DNA of 64,000 bases from Bradyrhizobium sp. (GCF_016219575.1 NZ_JACRMG010000001.1:124001-188000); one strand, 5' to 3'; counted from the stretch's first letter, positions 9,015 to 20,709 are shown. Notes: a model not told the origin generated them from the letters alone. Numbers and translations are program-made.

Positions 9015-9628
9015 TAGAACCACGGCTCCTCGTAGACGGGTTGGCCATCGAGCAGCAGCCGCTTGATGGCGGCGCGTCCCGATGGCGTGACGGCAGCGAC
9101 CACCGTCACCTTCTGCGCGTTGCGCGCCTCCTCGAGCTTCTTGCCCTCGCCCTCGGGGACGAAATAGCTTTCCAGATTGTAGCGAACCCGCAGCTTGTCG
9201 CAGAAGGCGGGCTTGCCCGAAGCGCCGCAGCTGGCCCCGTAGGCGACCCGGCCGCGGATCAGCACCTCGGGGCTTGCGACCGCGACCGGCTCGGTATGCA
9301 CCGAGACCGCTTCATGGAATCCGTCGCGATTGGGTGCGAGCTTGACGAACACCGTCGGATGGTACGAGGGCGCCGGCTGGTTCTTCAGCGCACCGGACGG
9401 CAGTTCCGAGATGTCGTAGCCGAGGACGACATAGTCGCCGCGCAGCAGGTCGCGCGGATCGATCGGACGGGTCCGCAGCGTCACGTCCGTTCCGTCGCGC
9501 AGGATTTGAACGCGATCGAAAACCATCACCGCCAGCAGCGCGATCTGAACCAGCACGGCGGCGCCGAACAGCACCGCCTTCGGAATGCGTCCGAAAAACT
9601 CAGCGAAGGATGCGGCGGCGCTGATCAT
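9014..9628 (-). CDS. GDYXXLXY domain membrane-anchored protein
   Basis: A 204-residue protein with one N-terminal membrane segment (about residues 18-38) and the family-naming motif GDYVVLGY at 64-71, inside the context RDLLRGDYVVLGY. Its biochemical role is unknown. The domain is regularly found beside DUF2157 membrane proteins, as here: the start ATG 9628 overlaps the stop of the upstream DUF2157 gene (ATGA), so the two are made together. A longer frame to 9739 lies inside the DUF2157 gene and was rejected for that reason. Confidence 0.85.
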   Translation of the reverse strand: MISAAASFAEFFGRIPKAVLFGAAVLVQIALLAVMVFDRVQILRDGTDVTLRTRPIDPRDLLRGDYVVLGYDISELPSGALKNQPAPSYHPTVFVKLAPNRDGFHEAVSVHTEPVAVASPEVLIRGRVAYGASCGASGKPAFCDKLRVRYNLESYFVPEGEGKKLEEARNAQKVTVVAAVTPSGRAAIKRLLLDGQPVYEEPWF

Positions 9629-10890
9629 GGCTGGGTTCTCGGCAGCAGACGATTGAGCATCAGCGCGAGCGCGACCGCAATGGCGCCGGCCACCGCGAGG
9701 AACACCGAGCGGCCGAGCAGCGAACCTTTCACCGCCCATGTGATGGCCCCGATCACGCCGGCGATTCCAAGCCAGCCGGCGACGATGCGCGGCCGGGAGC
9801 TATCCAGGATGCCGGAGACGACAATGCAGACCATGGCGCAGAGAAAAGCCGCGTATAGCAGCCAGGGCTCACCGGTCGGCGCCTGCTTCCATGCCCCTGT
9901 CGCCACGAGCGCGAGCGCAATCCCGATTCCGGCTGCCAATATGCCTGCCCGGCGCGCTGCCGTGCCGGCCGCGAAGGCGACGAGGGCTCCCGCCACGCTG
10001 CAACCGATCGCCCACAGCGGCGGGCCGGCTGCCGGAGCGCTTCCGAAAAAGGAATCGTTGACCGTCGCCACCCCGCCAACAGCGACCGTGGCGAGCGAAA
10101 AGGCTCCATAGACGGACAGGACGGTACCGGCGGAAGCCAGCCGCTGCCACGGCGTGATGGTGAGCGCGAGACCTCCGCCGAACAGAAGGGCTGCGCCACC
10201 GCCGAGAATGAAAATCGCGTCATGATCGGTGTGCATCGCCGCCGCTGCGATCCACCAGGGCAGCACGGCCAGCGCCACCAGATGCGCCGCCACACGCGAG
10301 TTCCAGGCAAGCGCAAGGCCGGCGGCGACGAACCAGATGATCAGGAATGGCAGATGTGGAGCATCCTGCGCTTCAACGACGCGCATGCTGCTCCATATGC
10401 TCGCCGCCACCAGCGCCACTGCCAGCGCGCCGCGCGAGCCGGTCAAGGCGGCTGCGACCAGCGCCCCCACGGCCCACAGCAGCAGGCCGCCGGCGAAGTC
10501 GCTGCCCAGATGATACATCTGGCCCACCAGCGCGATCCCGGCACCGAAGATGATCGCGCCGACGCTGGCGCAGAGATCGGCCAGCATCGGGCGCTCGGTG
10601 CGGGCAAACCAGGCACCGATGCCGTGCGTAACGACGATGCCGGCAAACAGAATAGCCAGGCGGGACAAACGGGCGATTTCGGTCCAGTGCGCGGCGATGA
10701 AGGCGAGAAATGCGGAGGCGATCAGCAGGCCGCCGACGATGGCAACCACCACCGCGATGTTGACGCCGGGCGAGACCGGCGGAAGCGCGGCGCGGATGGC
10801 GGCGACGGCCGCAGGCGCGACCACGCCATCGGCCTCCCATCGCGCGAGATCGGTTTCGAGGCGCTGGCGGTAGGCTCGATCGAAGATCAT
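9625..10890 (-). CDS. DUF2157 polytopic membrane protein
   Basis: 421 residues with a soluble N-terminal 40 residues (RLETDLARWEADGVV, the DUF2157 start) followed by roughly a dozen hydrophobic helices, for example NIAVVVAIVGGLLIASAFLA and the C-terminal FLAVAGAIAVALALML. Segment AHWTEIARLSRLAILF is typical of DUF2157. Function is not known for the family. Translationally coupled to the GDYXXLXY gene downstream. Upstream lies about 750 bases without a protein gene. Confidence 0.85.
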   Translation of the reverse strand: MIFDRAYRQRLETDLARWEADGVVAPAAVAAIRAALPPVSPGVNIAVVVAIVGGLLIASAFLAFIAAHWTEIARLSRLAILFAGIVVTHGIGAWFARTERPMLADLCASVGAIIFGAGIALVGQMYHLGSDFAGGLLLWAVGALVAAALTGSRGALAVALVAASIWSSMRVVEAQDAPHLPFLIIWFVAAGLALAWNSRVAAHLVALAVLPWWIAAAAMHTDHDAIFILGGGAALLFGGGLALTITPWQRLASAGTVLSVYGAFSLATVAVGGVATVNDSFFGSAPAAGPPLWAIGCSVAGALVAFAAGTAARRAGILAAGIGIALALVATGAWKQAPTGEPWLLYAAFLCAMVCIVVSGILDSSRPRIVAGWLGIAGVIGAITWAVKGSLLGRSVFLAVAGAIAVALALMLNRLLPRTQP

Positions 10891-10914
10891 GCTGGTCTTG
10901 CGGCTCGTGCTGCG

Positions 10915-11460
10915 TTCAGGCGGGCGACGCCCGGCTTCAGGTTCGACTTCGGGTGTGGCAGTGACGGTCGCATGCGTGGGTCAGGGTATCATCGGCCGGT
11001 TGTATTGGGACAGACGGCCATCTCGTTACACATGCGTTTAGTCGTTGACGCCGCTGGGGCGGTTCATATCGACCTGTCTCCACGGAGCTAACATGCGTTC
11101 TCGTTCCCGCGACTCGTTTTCGCCCGGGTTCTGCCATTTCGTTGCTCCCTCCTGATTAGAGGGCGCGGGAAAAGCCGGGCGCCGACTGCGCCCGCAGCAC
11201 CGTGTGCGAAAAGTGCTACAGAAAGTGCACACGGGTTTGACAGGTACAGCCGAGACATCCCGGCTTTCCCCGCGCAATGGCTTTACGGCTTATACGTACT
11301 CTCCCCGGGGAACGGCCTTTCTTGCCCCCGTTGCCAAGCCCGCACAGGCGGGCCGGATAGACGCCAGGGTCGCGGCGCCAGGACCACACGACTTCGCCGT
11401 ACGCTGCCATCTCAATCGCCTTTGAGACCGCCGCGTCCATCGCATCCCGCGCCCAACGTG
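10915..11460 (-). repeat. Probable Bradyrhizobium interspersed repeat segment, no functional gene
   Basis: This stretch has overlapping short frames on the minus strand (for example 11216-11440, containing YGEVVWSWRRDPGVYPARL) but no good ribosome site, normal codon bias or recognisable domain. I recall near-identical WSWRRDPGVxPARL-type text scattered through Bradyrhizobium genomes, usually annotated as tiny hypothetical proteins, which suggests a dispersed repeat or decayed mobile element. This identification is from memory and the borders are approximate. The bases from 11461 to 11645 show nothing I can name. Confidence 0.45.
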
Positions 11461-11645
11461 TCGTGACGATGGCGATACGCCCCTCCTGACGGGCGCGGAT
11501 GGCAGGAAGTTAGTTCTGTTTTACGGAATTGTCAAGAGGCAATTCGGATTCTGAGAAGAGGGCGCAAATCCGCCCTCAATCGGTTGATCTTGCTCATTGA
11601 ATGGGTTCTGGAAGGCGAACCGCGAATTCGATGCCTCGGCCGATC

Positions 11646-12479
11646 TCATGCGGCTGCCGACGGCCGACGATCGAGCGCCAGGGCCAAAATGCCCGTCACG
11701 ACCGCAACCTGCGTATCCGGTTCCGCAGGACGTTCGTCGGGATCGAACGCGAGTCCAACCACCGCGTTGCGGCCATCCGCGGTGCGGACAGGCCAAAAAT
11801 CGAACCGGGACGAGGGATGCGGATAGATGCCGCCGTGCAAGGCAGTGCCCGTCGCCAGGGACGATTGTGCTGCTTCCAGGTCCGCCTCTGCGGGCTCCAG
11901 GTCGCCGGTGCGCTTGATCGAAGTCACCTGTCCTTCCACCACCAGCATTACGACTGCGGGGACGCGGAACAGGGCGGCAAGCGCCTGGCACGTGATCGAA
12001 GCAATCGCGTCCACATTGCCGGCCGATGCAACGTCCCGGCTGTAGCCTTGCAACACGGCTGCCTGCCTCCTCAACGTGGACGCTTCGGCCGCTCGCCGGT
12101 GGGAAGTAAATGAAACGCCGCTTACGATGAGGCCGACCACGAACAGCAATGCCATTGCCCAGATGTTCGAGGGGTCGTCGATGGCCAGCGAATAGCGAGG
12201 GTCGGTGAGGAAGAAATTGAAAGCCAGGGCCCCGAGTATTGCCGAGCAGATCGACGGACCGAGGCCGAGGCCGACGCCGGCGACGATGACCGGGATGACG
12301 AAAACAAGGGAAAGATTGGGAATGCTCACCTTGGCTTCGACGACGACGGCGACGAGCGTTGCAGCAGCAGTCATCGCAACCGCAGCAAGATAGCGCACCC
12401 ACACCGGATTCAAGGGGTCGGCGTCGGCGGTCTCGATGGCGGCCGGTTGCAGTTTCGATTCAACGTCTGTCATTGCCAT
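11646..12479 (-). CDS. Stand-alone KdpD-like sensor: DUF4118 membrane domain plus GAF domain
   Basis: A 277-residue protein with four hydrophobic segments in the first 130 residues (starting VRYLAAVAMTAAATLVAVVV) that match the DUF4118 region of KdpD, including the FNFFLTDPRYSLAI turn seen also in kdpD (SYNFFFLPPVYTFTI) of this window. A coiled linker (RRAAEASTLRRQAAVLQ) and a GAF-like domain follow, but there is no histidine kinase or ATPase domain. It may be a sensor lacking its own output, perhaps acting with KdpD; this is inference. ATG 12479 has AAGGAG only two bases away, so the Met at 12473 may be the real start. It is divergent from kdp and 27 bases downstream of a small membrane-protein gene. 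Confidence 0.8.
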   Translation of the reverse strand: MAMTDVESKLQPAAIETADADPLNPVWVRYLAAVAMTAAATLVAVVVEAKVSIPNLSLVFVIPVIVAGVGLGLGPSICSAILGALAFNFFLTDPRYSLAIDDPSNIWAMALLFVVGLIVSGVSFTSHRRAAEASTLRRQAAVLQGYSRDVASAGNVDAIASITCQALAALFRVPAVVMLVVEGQVTSIKRTGDLEPAEADLEAAQSSLATGTALHGGIYPHPSSRFDFWPVRTADGRNAVVGLAFDPDERPAEPDTQVAVVTGILALALDRRPSAAA

Positions 12480-12506
12480 GACTCCTTCGGCGTGTGTGCA
12501 GCCAGG

Positions 12507-12668
12507 CTAGAACCTAGTGCCTGCAATGAGGATTATCGACGCGTTGACTGCCAGGCTGATAGCCAGAAGGCTGGAGACCAGCATCAGGGCTCGCAGGGAT
12601 TTTTCCGACATCCATCCTGCAATAGTGGTCCGCTTTTCGTGGGCGACCGCCGGCGTATGCATGTCCAT
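12507..12668 (-). CDS. Small single-span membrane protein upstream of the DUF4118 gene
   Basis: A 53-residue frame reading MDMHTPAVAHEK at the start, with one strong hydrophobic helix (ALMLVSSLLAISLAVNASII, about residues 27-46) and a short C-terminal tail GTRF. A GGAG lies 6 bases before the second ATG (12662), which would give 51 residues and is the better start. It ends 27 bases before the DUF4118 start and reads the same way, so the two are probably cotranscribed. I know no named family; the topology (positively charged N-terminal part, one helix) suggests a small accessory membrane protein. Confidence 0.6.
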   Translation of the reverse strand: MDMHTPAVAHEKRTTIAGWMSEKSLRALMLVSSLLAISLAVNASIILIAGTRF

Positions 12669-12800
12669 CTCCGTTCGTTTTAGTCGCGATTTTCGACCAC
12701 GCGAGCGAGAGTTCGGTCCGATTGCATATTAAATCGAGGGTGGGAGAACGGCTGCGATATAGGAATTGCATAAACGTTACGACGCGGCGGCAGACTTCCT

Positions 12801-12966
12801 GTCGTCCCTGCGAAAGCAGGGACCAATAGCCACCGATGTCTCACTTGAAGCAGGCTGCGGCCCCAGCCTGGCATCACAACAAGGTGAGGTGGTTATGGGT
12901 CCCGGCTCGCGCGGAGCCTGTCATCGGGCGCGCATTCGCGCGACCCGTTGGCTTGGCCGGGACGAC
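12801..12966. repeat. Short intergenic repeat element with terminal inverted repeats
   Basis: A 166-base unit bounded by GTCGTCCC (12801-12808) and its complement GGGACGAC (12959-12966). It opens with a perfect 8-bp hairpin with a GAAA loop (12804-12823) and contains a core (12910-12952) that recurs, inverted, at 29366-29408. It fills most of the gap between the small membrane-protein gene and kdp; the rest of 12669-13102 shows no gene. Looks like a non-coding mobile palindromic element. Confidence 0.65.
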
Positions 12967-13102
12967 AGCGGAGGAACGCTTATGGGATTCCTATAACGCA
13001 CCTGTTGGCCGCATCTCGAAAACCTATGCGCCGGGTGGCACCTGAACGAGCGAACGAAGCGGGCCGTGCGTGCGGCCCGCATTTGGCGCACAGGAACACC
13101 CC

Positions 13103-13186
13103 ATGCTCGACATTCTCATGCTCGCCATTGCCGCCGGCCTGTTCGCCGTGGGCATCGGCTACGCCTATGTCTGCGAACGCCTGTGA
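13103..13186 (+). CDS. Tiny membrane peptide at head of kdp operon
   Basis: 27 residues beginning MLDILMLAIAAGLF and ending in a short charged tail CERL, essentially one transmembrane helix. AGGA lies 8 bases before the ATG, and the stop is 10 bases before kdpF, whose own ribosome site (GAGGAG) overlaps its end. It is too short for most gene finders. It resembles KdpF in size and shape but not in sequence. Its place as first gene of the operon suggests a role in the Kdp complex or in its translation; unproven. Confidence 0.6.
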   Translation: MLDILMLAIAAGLFAVGIGYAYVCERL

Positions 13187-13196
13187 GGAGAGAACC

Positions 13197-13286
13197 ATGA
13201 TCTTCGATTATTCGCTCGCCGGCCTCGTTTCGCTCGGTCTGCTCTTCTATCTCACCTACGCCTTGCTGCGCCCCGAGCGCTTCTGA
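13197..13286 (+). CDS. kdpF: K+-transporting ATPase subunit KdpF
   Basis: A 29-residue hydrophobic peptide (MIFDYSLAGLVSLGLLFYL...LLRPERF). The LAG...YL.YALLRPE pattern is characteristic of KdpF, which stabilises the KdpABC complex in the membrane. Length equals E. coli KdpF. GAGGAG sits at good distance before ATG 13197. Followed after 4 bases by another small hydrophobic frame and then kdpA. Confidence 0.85.
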   Translation: MIFDYSLAGLVSLGLLFYLTYALLRPERF

Positions 13287-13290
13287 AGCC

Positions 13291-13395
13291 GTGATGATTC
13301 TCGTGCAACTCTTGCTGGCGTACGCGCTCTTGAGCGCGGCGCTGTTCGGCCTTCTGGCCGTCCTCCTGCGTTCGAAGAAAATTCGAAAGGCCTGA
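13291..13395 (+). CDS. Second tiny membrane peptide between kdpF and kdpA
   Basis: A frame of 34 residues from GTG 13291 (33 from ATG 13294), [20 protein letters not shown] and then a basic tail RSKKIRKA: one helix with a cytoplasmic positive end. It starts 4 bases after the kdpF stop and ends 4 bases before kdpA, filling the gap exactly with no space wasted. There is no strong ribosome site of its own, so coupling to kdpF is needed if it is translated. I know no family name for it. Confidence 0.5.
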   Translation: MMILVQLLLAYALLSAALFGLLAVLLRSKKIRKA

Positions 13396-13399
13396 CCCC

Positions 13400-15103
13400 A
13401 TGACCGCCATCGGCTGGACCCAGATCATCCTCTACTGCGTCATCGTCGCCGCGCTGGCCAAGCTGCTCGGCTGGTACATGACGCGCGTGTTCAACGGCGA
13501 GAGCACCTTCCTGTCGCCGGTGCTCCACCCGATCGAAAGCGCGATCTACTGGATCGGCGGCGTCGACGCCAGGCGCGAGCAGCACTGGCTGACCTATACG
13601 GTCGCCATGCTGCTGTTCCATGTCGGCGGCGTCCTGATCATTTATGGCCTGATGCGGCTGCAGGCATCGCTACCCTTCAATCCGGCCGAGATGTCGGCAG
13701 TCGCGGAGGATTTGTCGTTCAACACCGCGATCTCCTTCATCACCAACACCAACTGGCAGAACTACGGCGGCGAGAGCACGCTCTCCTATCTGACCCAGAT
13801 GATCGGGCTCACGCACCAGAACTTCCTCTCGGCGGCCACGGGCATCGTGCTGGCGGTCGCACTGATCCGCGGTTTCGCGCGTTCCTCGATGCGCACTGTC
13901 GGCAATTTCTGGGTCGACGTCACGCGCTGCACCCTCTATGTGCTGCTGCCGATCTGCATCGTCTTCACGCTGTTCCTGGTCTGGCAGGGCATGCCGCAGA
14001 CGCTCGGCCCCTATGTCGAGGCAACGACGCTGGAAGGTGCCAAGCAGACCATTGCCGTCGGTCCGGTCGCCTCGCAGGTTGCCATCAAGATGCTCGGCAC
14101 CAATGGCGGCGGCTTCTTCAACGCCAATGCCGCGCATCCCTTCGAGAACCCGACCGCGCTGTCGAACTTCGTGCAGATGCTCTCGATCTTCGTGCTCGGC
14201 GCAGCCCTCACCAACGTGTTCGGCCGCATGGTCGGCGACCAGCGCCAGGGCTGGGCGATCCTCGCCGTGATGGGCGTGTTGTTCATCGCCGGCGTCGCCA
14301 TCGCCTACTGGGCGGAAGCCAATGGCACGTCGACCCTGAGCAGCCTTGGCCTGACCGGCGGCAACATGGAGGGCAAGGAAGTCCGCTTCGGCATCGTGGC
14401 GTCCTCGCTGTTCGCCGTCATCACCACCGCCGCCTCCTGCGGCGCGGTCAACGCCATGCATGACAGCTTCACCGCGCTCGGGGGCATGATCCCGCTGATC
14501 AACATGCAGCTCGGCGAGATCATCGTCGGCGGCGTCGGTGCCGGCATGTACGGCATGCTGCTGTTCATTGTCCTTGCGATCTTCGTCGCCGGGCTGATGG
14601 TCGGCCGCACCCCGGAATATGTCGGCAAGAAGATCGAGGCGCGCGAGGTCAAGATGGCGATGCTCGCCATCCTGATCCTGCCGCTGATGATCCTCGGCTG
14701 GACCGCGGTCGCCGTGGTCTACCCGACCGCGACCGCCTCGATGGCCAATGCCGGCCCGCACGGCTTCTCCGAGGTGCTCTATGCCTATAGCTCGCAGACC
14801 GCCAACAACGGCTCTGCCTTCGGCGGCCTCACCGGCAACATCTTCTTCTACAACGTCACCGGCGCGGTTGCGATGTTCGTCGGCCGCTTCATGATGATCG
14901 TGCCGGCGATGGCGATTGCAGGCTCGCTGGCCGAGAAGAAGTCCGTTCCGGCCTCGGCCGGCACCTTCCCGACCACCGGCGGCCTGTTCGTCGGCCTTGT
15001 CGTCGGCGTCATCCTGATCCTCGGCGGCCTTACTTTCTTCCCGGCGCTGGCACTCGGCCCGATCGTCGAGCACCTCGCCATGAACGCCAACACCGTCTTC
15101 TGA
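13400..15103 (+). CDS. kdpA: K+-transporting ATPase subunit A
   Basis: KdpA is the channel-like potassium-binding subunit of the high-affinity KdpFABC pump. The 567-residue protein has about ten membrane spans and the repeated selectivity-loop regions, including [36 protein letters not shown] and [20 protein letters not shown], which are diagnostic. It follows the tiny membrane ORFs and precedes kdpB by 24 bases in one operon. Confidence 0.97.
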   Translation: MTAIGWTQIILYCVIVAALAKLLGWYMTRVFNGESTFLSPVLHPIESAIYWIGGVDARREQHWLTYTVAMLLFHVGGVLIIYGLMRLQASLPFNPAEMSAVAEDLSFNTAISFITNTNWQNYGGESTLSYLTQMIGLTHQNFLSAATGIVLAVALIRGFARSSMRTVGNFWVDVTRCTLYVLLPICIVFTLFLVWQGMPQTLGPYVEATTLEGAKQTIAVGPVASQVAIKMLGTNGGGFFNANAAHPFENPTALSNFVQMLSIFVLGAALTNVFGRMVGDQRQGWAILAVMGVLFIAGVAIAYWAEANGTSTLSSLGLTGGNMEGKEVRFGIVASSLFAVITTAASCGAVNAMHDSFTALGGMIPLINMQLGEIIVGGVGAGMYGMLLFIVLAIFVAGLMVGRTPEYVGKKIEAREVKMAMLAILILPLMILGWTAVAVVYPTATASMANAGPHGFSEVLYAYSSQTANNGSAFGGLTGNIFFYNVTGAVAMFVGRFMMIVPAMAIAGSLAEKKSVPASAGTFPTTGGLFVGLVVGVILILGGLTFFPALALGPIVEHLAMNANTVF

Positions 15104-15127
15104 TCGATTGCATTCGGAGCAACATCC

Positions 15128-17242
<2,115 letters not shown>

Positions 17243-17253
17243 GGAGACCTGTC

Positions 17254-17859
17254 ATGTTGAGAGAAATCCGTCCCGCGATCCTAGTCCTGGTCATGCTCAC
17301 GCTGATCACGGGCCTCGCATACCCCCTCGCCATGACCGGCGTCGCCGGCGTCATCTTCCCGAAGCAGGCGCAAGGCAGCCTGATCGAGAAGGACGGCAAG
17401 GTGGTCGGCTCGACGCTGATCGGCCAGGAATTCAAGGAAGACAAGTATTTCCATGGCCGGCCGTCGGCGACGGTCGGGCCGGACCCGGCCGATTCCACCA
17501 AGACCACGTCCGTGCCGTACAATGCCGCGAATTCCGGCGGCTCCAACATGGGCCCGACCAGCAAGGCACTGGCCGACCGCCTCAAGGAGGACGTCGAGAA
17601 GCTGAAGGCGGAGAACCCGAGCGCGGCGGTGCCGGTCGATCTCGTCACCACCTCCGGCAGCGGCCTCGACCCCGACATCTCGCCGGAAGCAGCCCTGTTC
17701 CAGGTGCCGCGCATCGCCAAGGCGCGCAACATGTCCGAGGACACCCTCCGCCAGATGGTGACCATGAGCACCCAGGGCCGCTTTGCGGGCCTGCTCGGCG
17801 AGCCGCGCGTCAACGTGCTGGCGCTCAATCTGGCTCTGGATCGTGCGGCTTCGAAGTAG
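17254..17859 (+). CDS. kdpC: K+-transporting ATPase subunit C
   Basis: KdpC is the single-span periplasmic subunit that helps ATP binding by KdpB. The 201-residue protein has one N-terminal helix ([18 protein letters not shown]) and the family signatures [16 protein letters not shown] and [20 protein letters not shown] lies 7 bases upstream of ATG 17254. It ends 45 bases before kdpD. Confidence 0.96.
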   Translation: MLREIRPAILVLVMLTLITGLAYPLAMTGVAGVIFPKQAQGSLIEKDGKVVGSTLIGQEFKEDKYFHGRPSATVGPDPADSTKTTSVPYNAANSGGSNMGPTSKALADRLKEDVEKLKAENPSAAVPVDLVTTSGSGLDPDISPEAALFQVPRIAKARNMSEDTLRQMVTMSTQGRFAGLLGEPRVNVLALNLALDRAASK

Positions 17860-17904
17860 GCCGCCTGCCTAGGCTGGGGCGGAGCAGGGGACTATAATGT
17901 CGTA

Positions 17905-20670
17905 ATGGCCCAGCAGCATCGCGATTCCACGCAACGTCCCTCGCCGGAAGCCCTGCTGGAAGCGGCCCGGCGCGAGGACGTGCGCACCGGGAAGCTGAAG
18001 ATCTTCGTCGGTGCCGCCCCCGGCGTGGGCAAGACCTATGAGATGCTGCAAAGCGCCCATGCCAGGCTCAAGGCGGGCGTCGATGTGGTGGTGGGCGTCG
18101 TCGAGACCCACGGGCGCGCCGAGACGGAAGCCCTGCTGCAGGGCCTGGAAGTCCTGCCGCGCAAGCGGATCAGTTACAAGGAGCAGACGCTCGAAGAGAT
18201 GGACATCGACGCGCTGATCGCGCGCCGACCGCAGCTCGCCCTCGTCGACGAGCTAGCCCATACCAATGCGCCGGGCAGCCGGCATCCCAAGCGCTATCTC
18301 GACGTCGAGGAGTTGCTGTCGCATGGCATCGACGTCTATACCGCCGTCAATATCCAGCACATCGAGAGCCTCAACGACGTCGTTGCCCAGATCACCCATG
18401 TGCGGGTGCGCGAAACGGTGCCGGATTCCGTGTTCGACCGTGCCGACGCCATCGAGCTGATCGACCTCACGCCCGACGACCTGATCCAGCGCCTCAAGGA
18501 CGGCAAGGTCTATGTTCCCAAGCAGGCCGAGCGTGCGCTGGACCATTACTTTTCGCCCGGAAATCTCACCGCGCTGCGCGAGCTGGCGCTGCGGCGGACC
18601 GCCGAGCGGGTCGACGAGCAGCTGCTCACTCACATGCAGGCCAATGCCATCGCCGGCCCCTGGGCCGCAGGCGAGCGCATCCTGGTCTGCGTCAGCGAGG
18701 ATCCGCGCGCCGCGGGCCTCGTGCGCTACACCAAGAGGCTTGCCGACCGGCTGCATGCGCCGTGGACTGCAATCGCCATCGAGACGCGGCGTACCCTGCA
18801 GCTCACCGACGAGCAGCGGGATCGCCTTGCCGATACGATGCGGCTCGCCGAGGCGCTCGGCGGCGAAGCCATCACCATTCCCAGCGTCGGCCGCCGCATC
18901 GCCGACGACCTGATCGGCTTCGCCCATTCCAACAACGTGACTCAGATCGTCCTCGGCAAATCCACCCGCTCGCGCTGGTTCGAGCTGACGCACGGCTCCG
19001 TCGTGCACGATCTGGTGCGGCGCGCCGGCAATATCAGCGTTCACGTCATTGCCGGCGAGGAGCAGCCGATGGGAAAGACCGCGGTGCAGACCGCGGCGCG
19101 GGCCGACGCGTTCGATCCGAAGCCCTATCTGATGTCGCTCTTGATCGTCGGGATCGGGCTAGGCATCGCCGTGCTGATCCAGCCATGGTTCGGCATCGAG
19201 AATGTCGACCTCGTGCTCTTGACCGCGGTGGTCGGTGTCGCCGTTCGCTACGGCCTGTGGCCGTCATTGCTGGCAACCGTCGCCGCGTCGCTCAGCTACA
19301 ATTTCTTCTTCCTGCCGCCGGTCTACACCTTCACCATCACTGACCCGACCAACGTTGCGGCGTTCTTCCTGTTCATGCTGGTGGCGATCCTGGTTTCCAA
19401 TGTCGCCGGGCGCGTCCGCTCGCAGGCCGACACCGCGATCGGCCGGGTCCGCACCACGGAATCGCTCTATGCTTTCAGCCGCAAGCTGGCGGGCACCGCG
19501 ACGCTCGATGACGTGTTGTGGGCGACCGCCTACCAGATTGCGCTGATGCTGAAGGTGAGGGTGGTGCTGCTGCTGCCGCAAGACGGCGTGCTGACCGTGA
19601 TGGCGGGCTACCCGCCGGAGGACGAGCTCGACCAGGCGGACCTTGCGGCGGCGAACTGGGCCTGGGCGAACGACCGCCCGGCGGGCCGCGGAGCGGATAC
19701 GCTGCCGGGCGCCAAGCGCCTGTTCCTGCCGATGCGCACGGGGCGCGGGCTGATCGGCGCCATCGGTATCGACAGCGACAAGACCGGACCGCTGTTCACG
19801 CCGGACCAGCGGCGTCTGCTCGATGCACTGGTCGACCAGGGCGGGCTCGCCATCGAGCGCGTGCTGCTGGTCGAGGACATGGACCGCGTCAAGCGCACGG
19901 TGGAATCCGACCGCCTGCGCGGCGCGCTGCTCACCTCGATCTCGCACGACCTGAAGACGCCGCTCGCTTCCGTGCTGGGTTCCGCCTCCACGTTGCGGGA
20001 TCTCGGCGATGGCCTGAGCGATGCGCAGAAACGCGATCTGCTCGCCACCGTGATCGACGAGTCCGAACGGCTCAACCGTTTCATCGCCAATCTCCTGGAC
20101 ATGACCAAGCTGGAGTCAGGCGCGATCGTTCCGAACACGGCGCGCCTCGACGTCGGCGAGATCGTCGGCAGCGCGTTGCGGCGCGCCGGCAAGATCCTCG
20201 CCCATCACAGGGTGCAGCTCGAGCTCGCCGCCGATCTGCCGATGCTGGAGCTCGATGCCGTGCTGTTCGAGCAGGTGATCTTCAACCTGCTAGACAATGC
20301 CGCCAAATACGCCCCGGCGGGAACCACGATCTCGATCCACGGTGCGCGGGACAGGGATGCGATCCTGCTGCAGGTCATGGATGAAGGCAGCGGCATTCCG
20401 CCGGCCGAGCTCGACAGCGTGTTCGACAAGTTCTACCGCGTGGAGAAGGGCGATCACGTGCGTCCCGGCACCGGCCTGGGGCTCGCGATTTCACGCGGCT
20501 TCATCGAGGCGATGCACGGCACCATCTCGGCGGCCAACCGCATCGACCGCCCGGGCGCGGTGCTCACCATCCGTCTGCCGGTGCCGGCGGAAGCCAACAT
20601 AGCGTTTTCAAGCGAAGTGGATGCCGGTTCGCGTGAAGAAAACGCGTCAAAGCTGGAGCTTCGGATCTGA
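17905..20670 (+). CDS. kdpD: Osmosensitive K+ channel/pump sensor histidine kinase KdpD
   Basis: KdpD senses potassium limitation or salt and phosphorylates KdpE. The 921-residue domain order is standard: N-terminal KdpD domain with Walker A GAAPGVGKTY (about residues 32-41) and LVDELAHTNAPGS, a Usp-like domain, four membrane helices of DUF4118 (about 405-500), a GAF domain, HisKA with SISHDLKTPLAS (phospho-acceptor His681) and an HATPase domain with N, G1 (VMDEGSGIP) and G2 (GTGLGLAI) boxes. It continues the kdp operon; kdpE follows after 39 bases. Confidence 0.96.
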   Translation: MAQQHRDSTQRPSPEALLEAARREDVRTGKLKIFVGAAPGVGKTYEMLQSAHARLKAGVDVVVGVVETHGRAETEALLQGLEVLPRKRISYKEQTLEEMDIDALIARRPQLALVDELAHTNAPGSRHPKRYLDVEELLSHGIDVYTAVNIQHIESLNDVVAQITHVRVRETVPDSVFDRADAIELIDLTPDDLIQRLKDGKVYVPKQAERALDHYFSPGNLTALRELALRRTAERVDEQLLTHMQANAIAGPWAAGERILVCVSEDPRAAGLVRYTKRLADRLHAPWTAIAIETRRTLQLTDEQRDRLADTMRLAEALGGEAITIPSVGRRIADDLIGFAHSNNVTQIVLGKSTRSRWFELTHGSVVHDLVRRAGNISVHVIAGEEQPMGKTAVQTAARADAFDPKPYLMSLLIVGIGLGIAVLIQPWFGIENVDLVLLTAVVGVAVRYGLWPSLLATVAASLSYNFFFLPPVYTFTITDPTNVAAFFLFMLVAILVSNVAGRVRSQADTAIGRVRTTESLYAFSRKLAGTATLDDVLWATAYQIALMLKVRVVLLLPQDGVLTVMAGYPPEDELDQADLAAANWAWANDRPAGRGADTLPGAKRLFLPMRTGRGLIGAIGIDSDKTGPLFTPDQRRLLDALVDQGGLAIERVLLVEDMDRVKRTVESDRLRGALLTSISHDLKTPLASVLGSASTLRDLGDGLSDAQKRDLLATVIDESERLNRFIANLLDMTKLESGAIVPNTARLDVGEIVGSALRRAGKILAHHRVQLELAADLPMLELDAVLFEQVIFNLLDNAAKYAPAGTTISIHGARDRDAILLQVMDEGSGIPPAELDSVFDKFYRVEKGDHVRPGTGLGLAISRGFIEAMHGTISAANRIDRPGAVLTIRLPVPAEANIAFSSEVDAGSREENASKLELRI

Positions 20671-20709
20671 TGCAATCAGAACCGAAATTCTAGAACTGGA
20701 CACCGCCGC

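Noticed and set aside
11521..12402. Overlapping minus-strand frame beyond the DUF4118 gene that might show a frameshift and a longer protein
   Set aside because: The extra frame has no GAF or kinase similarity and the 277-residue form ends cleanly after the GAF-like domain.
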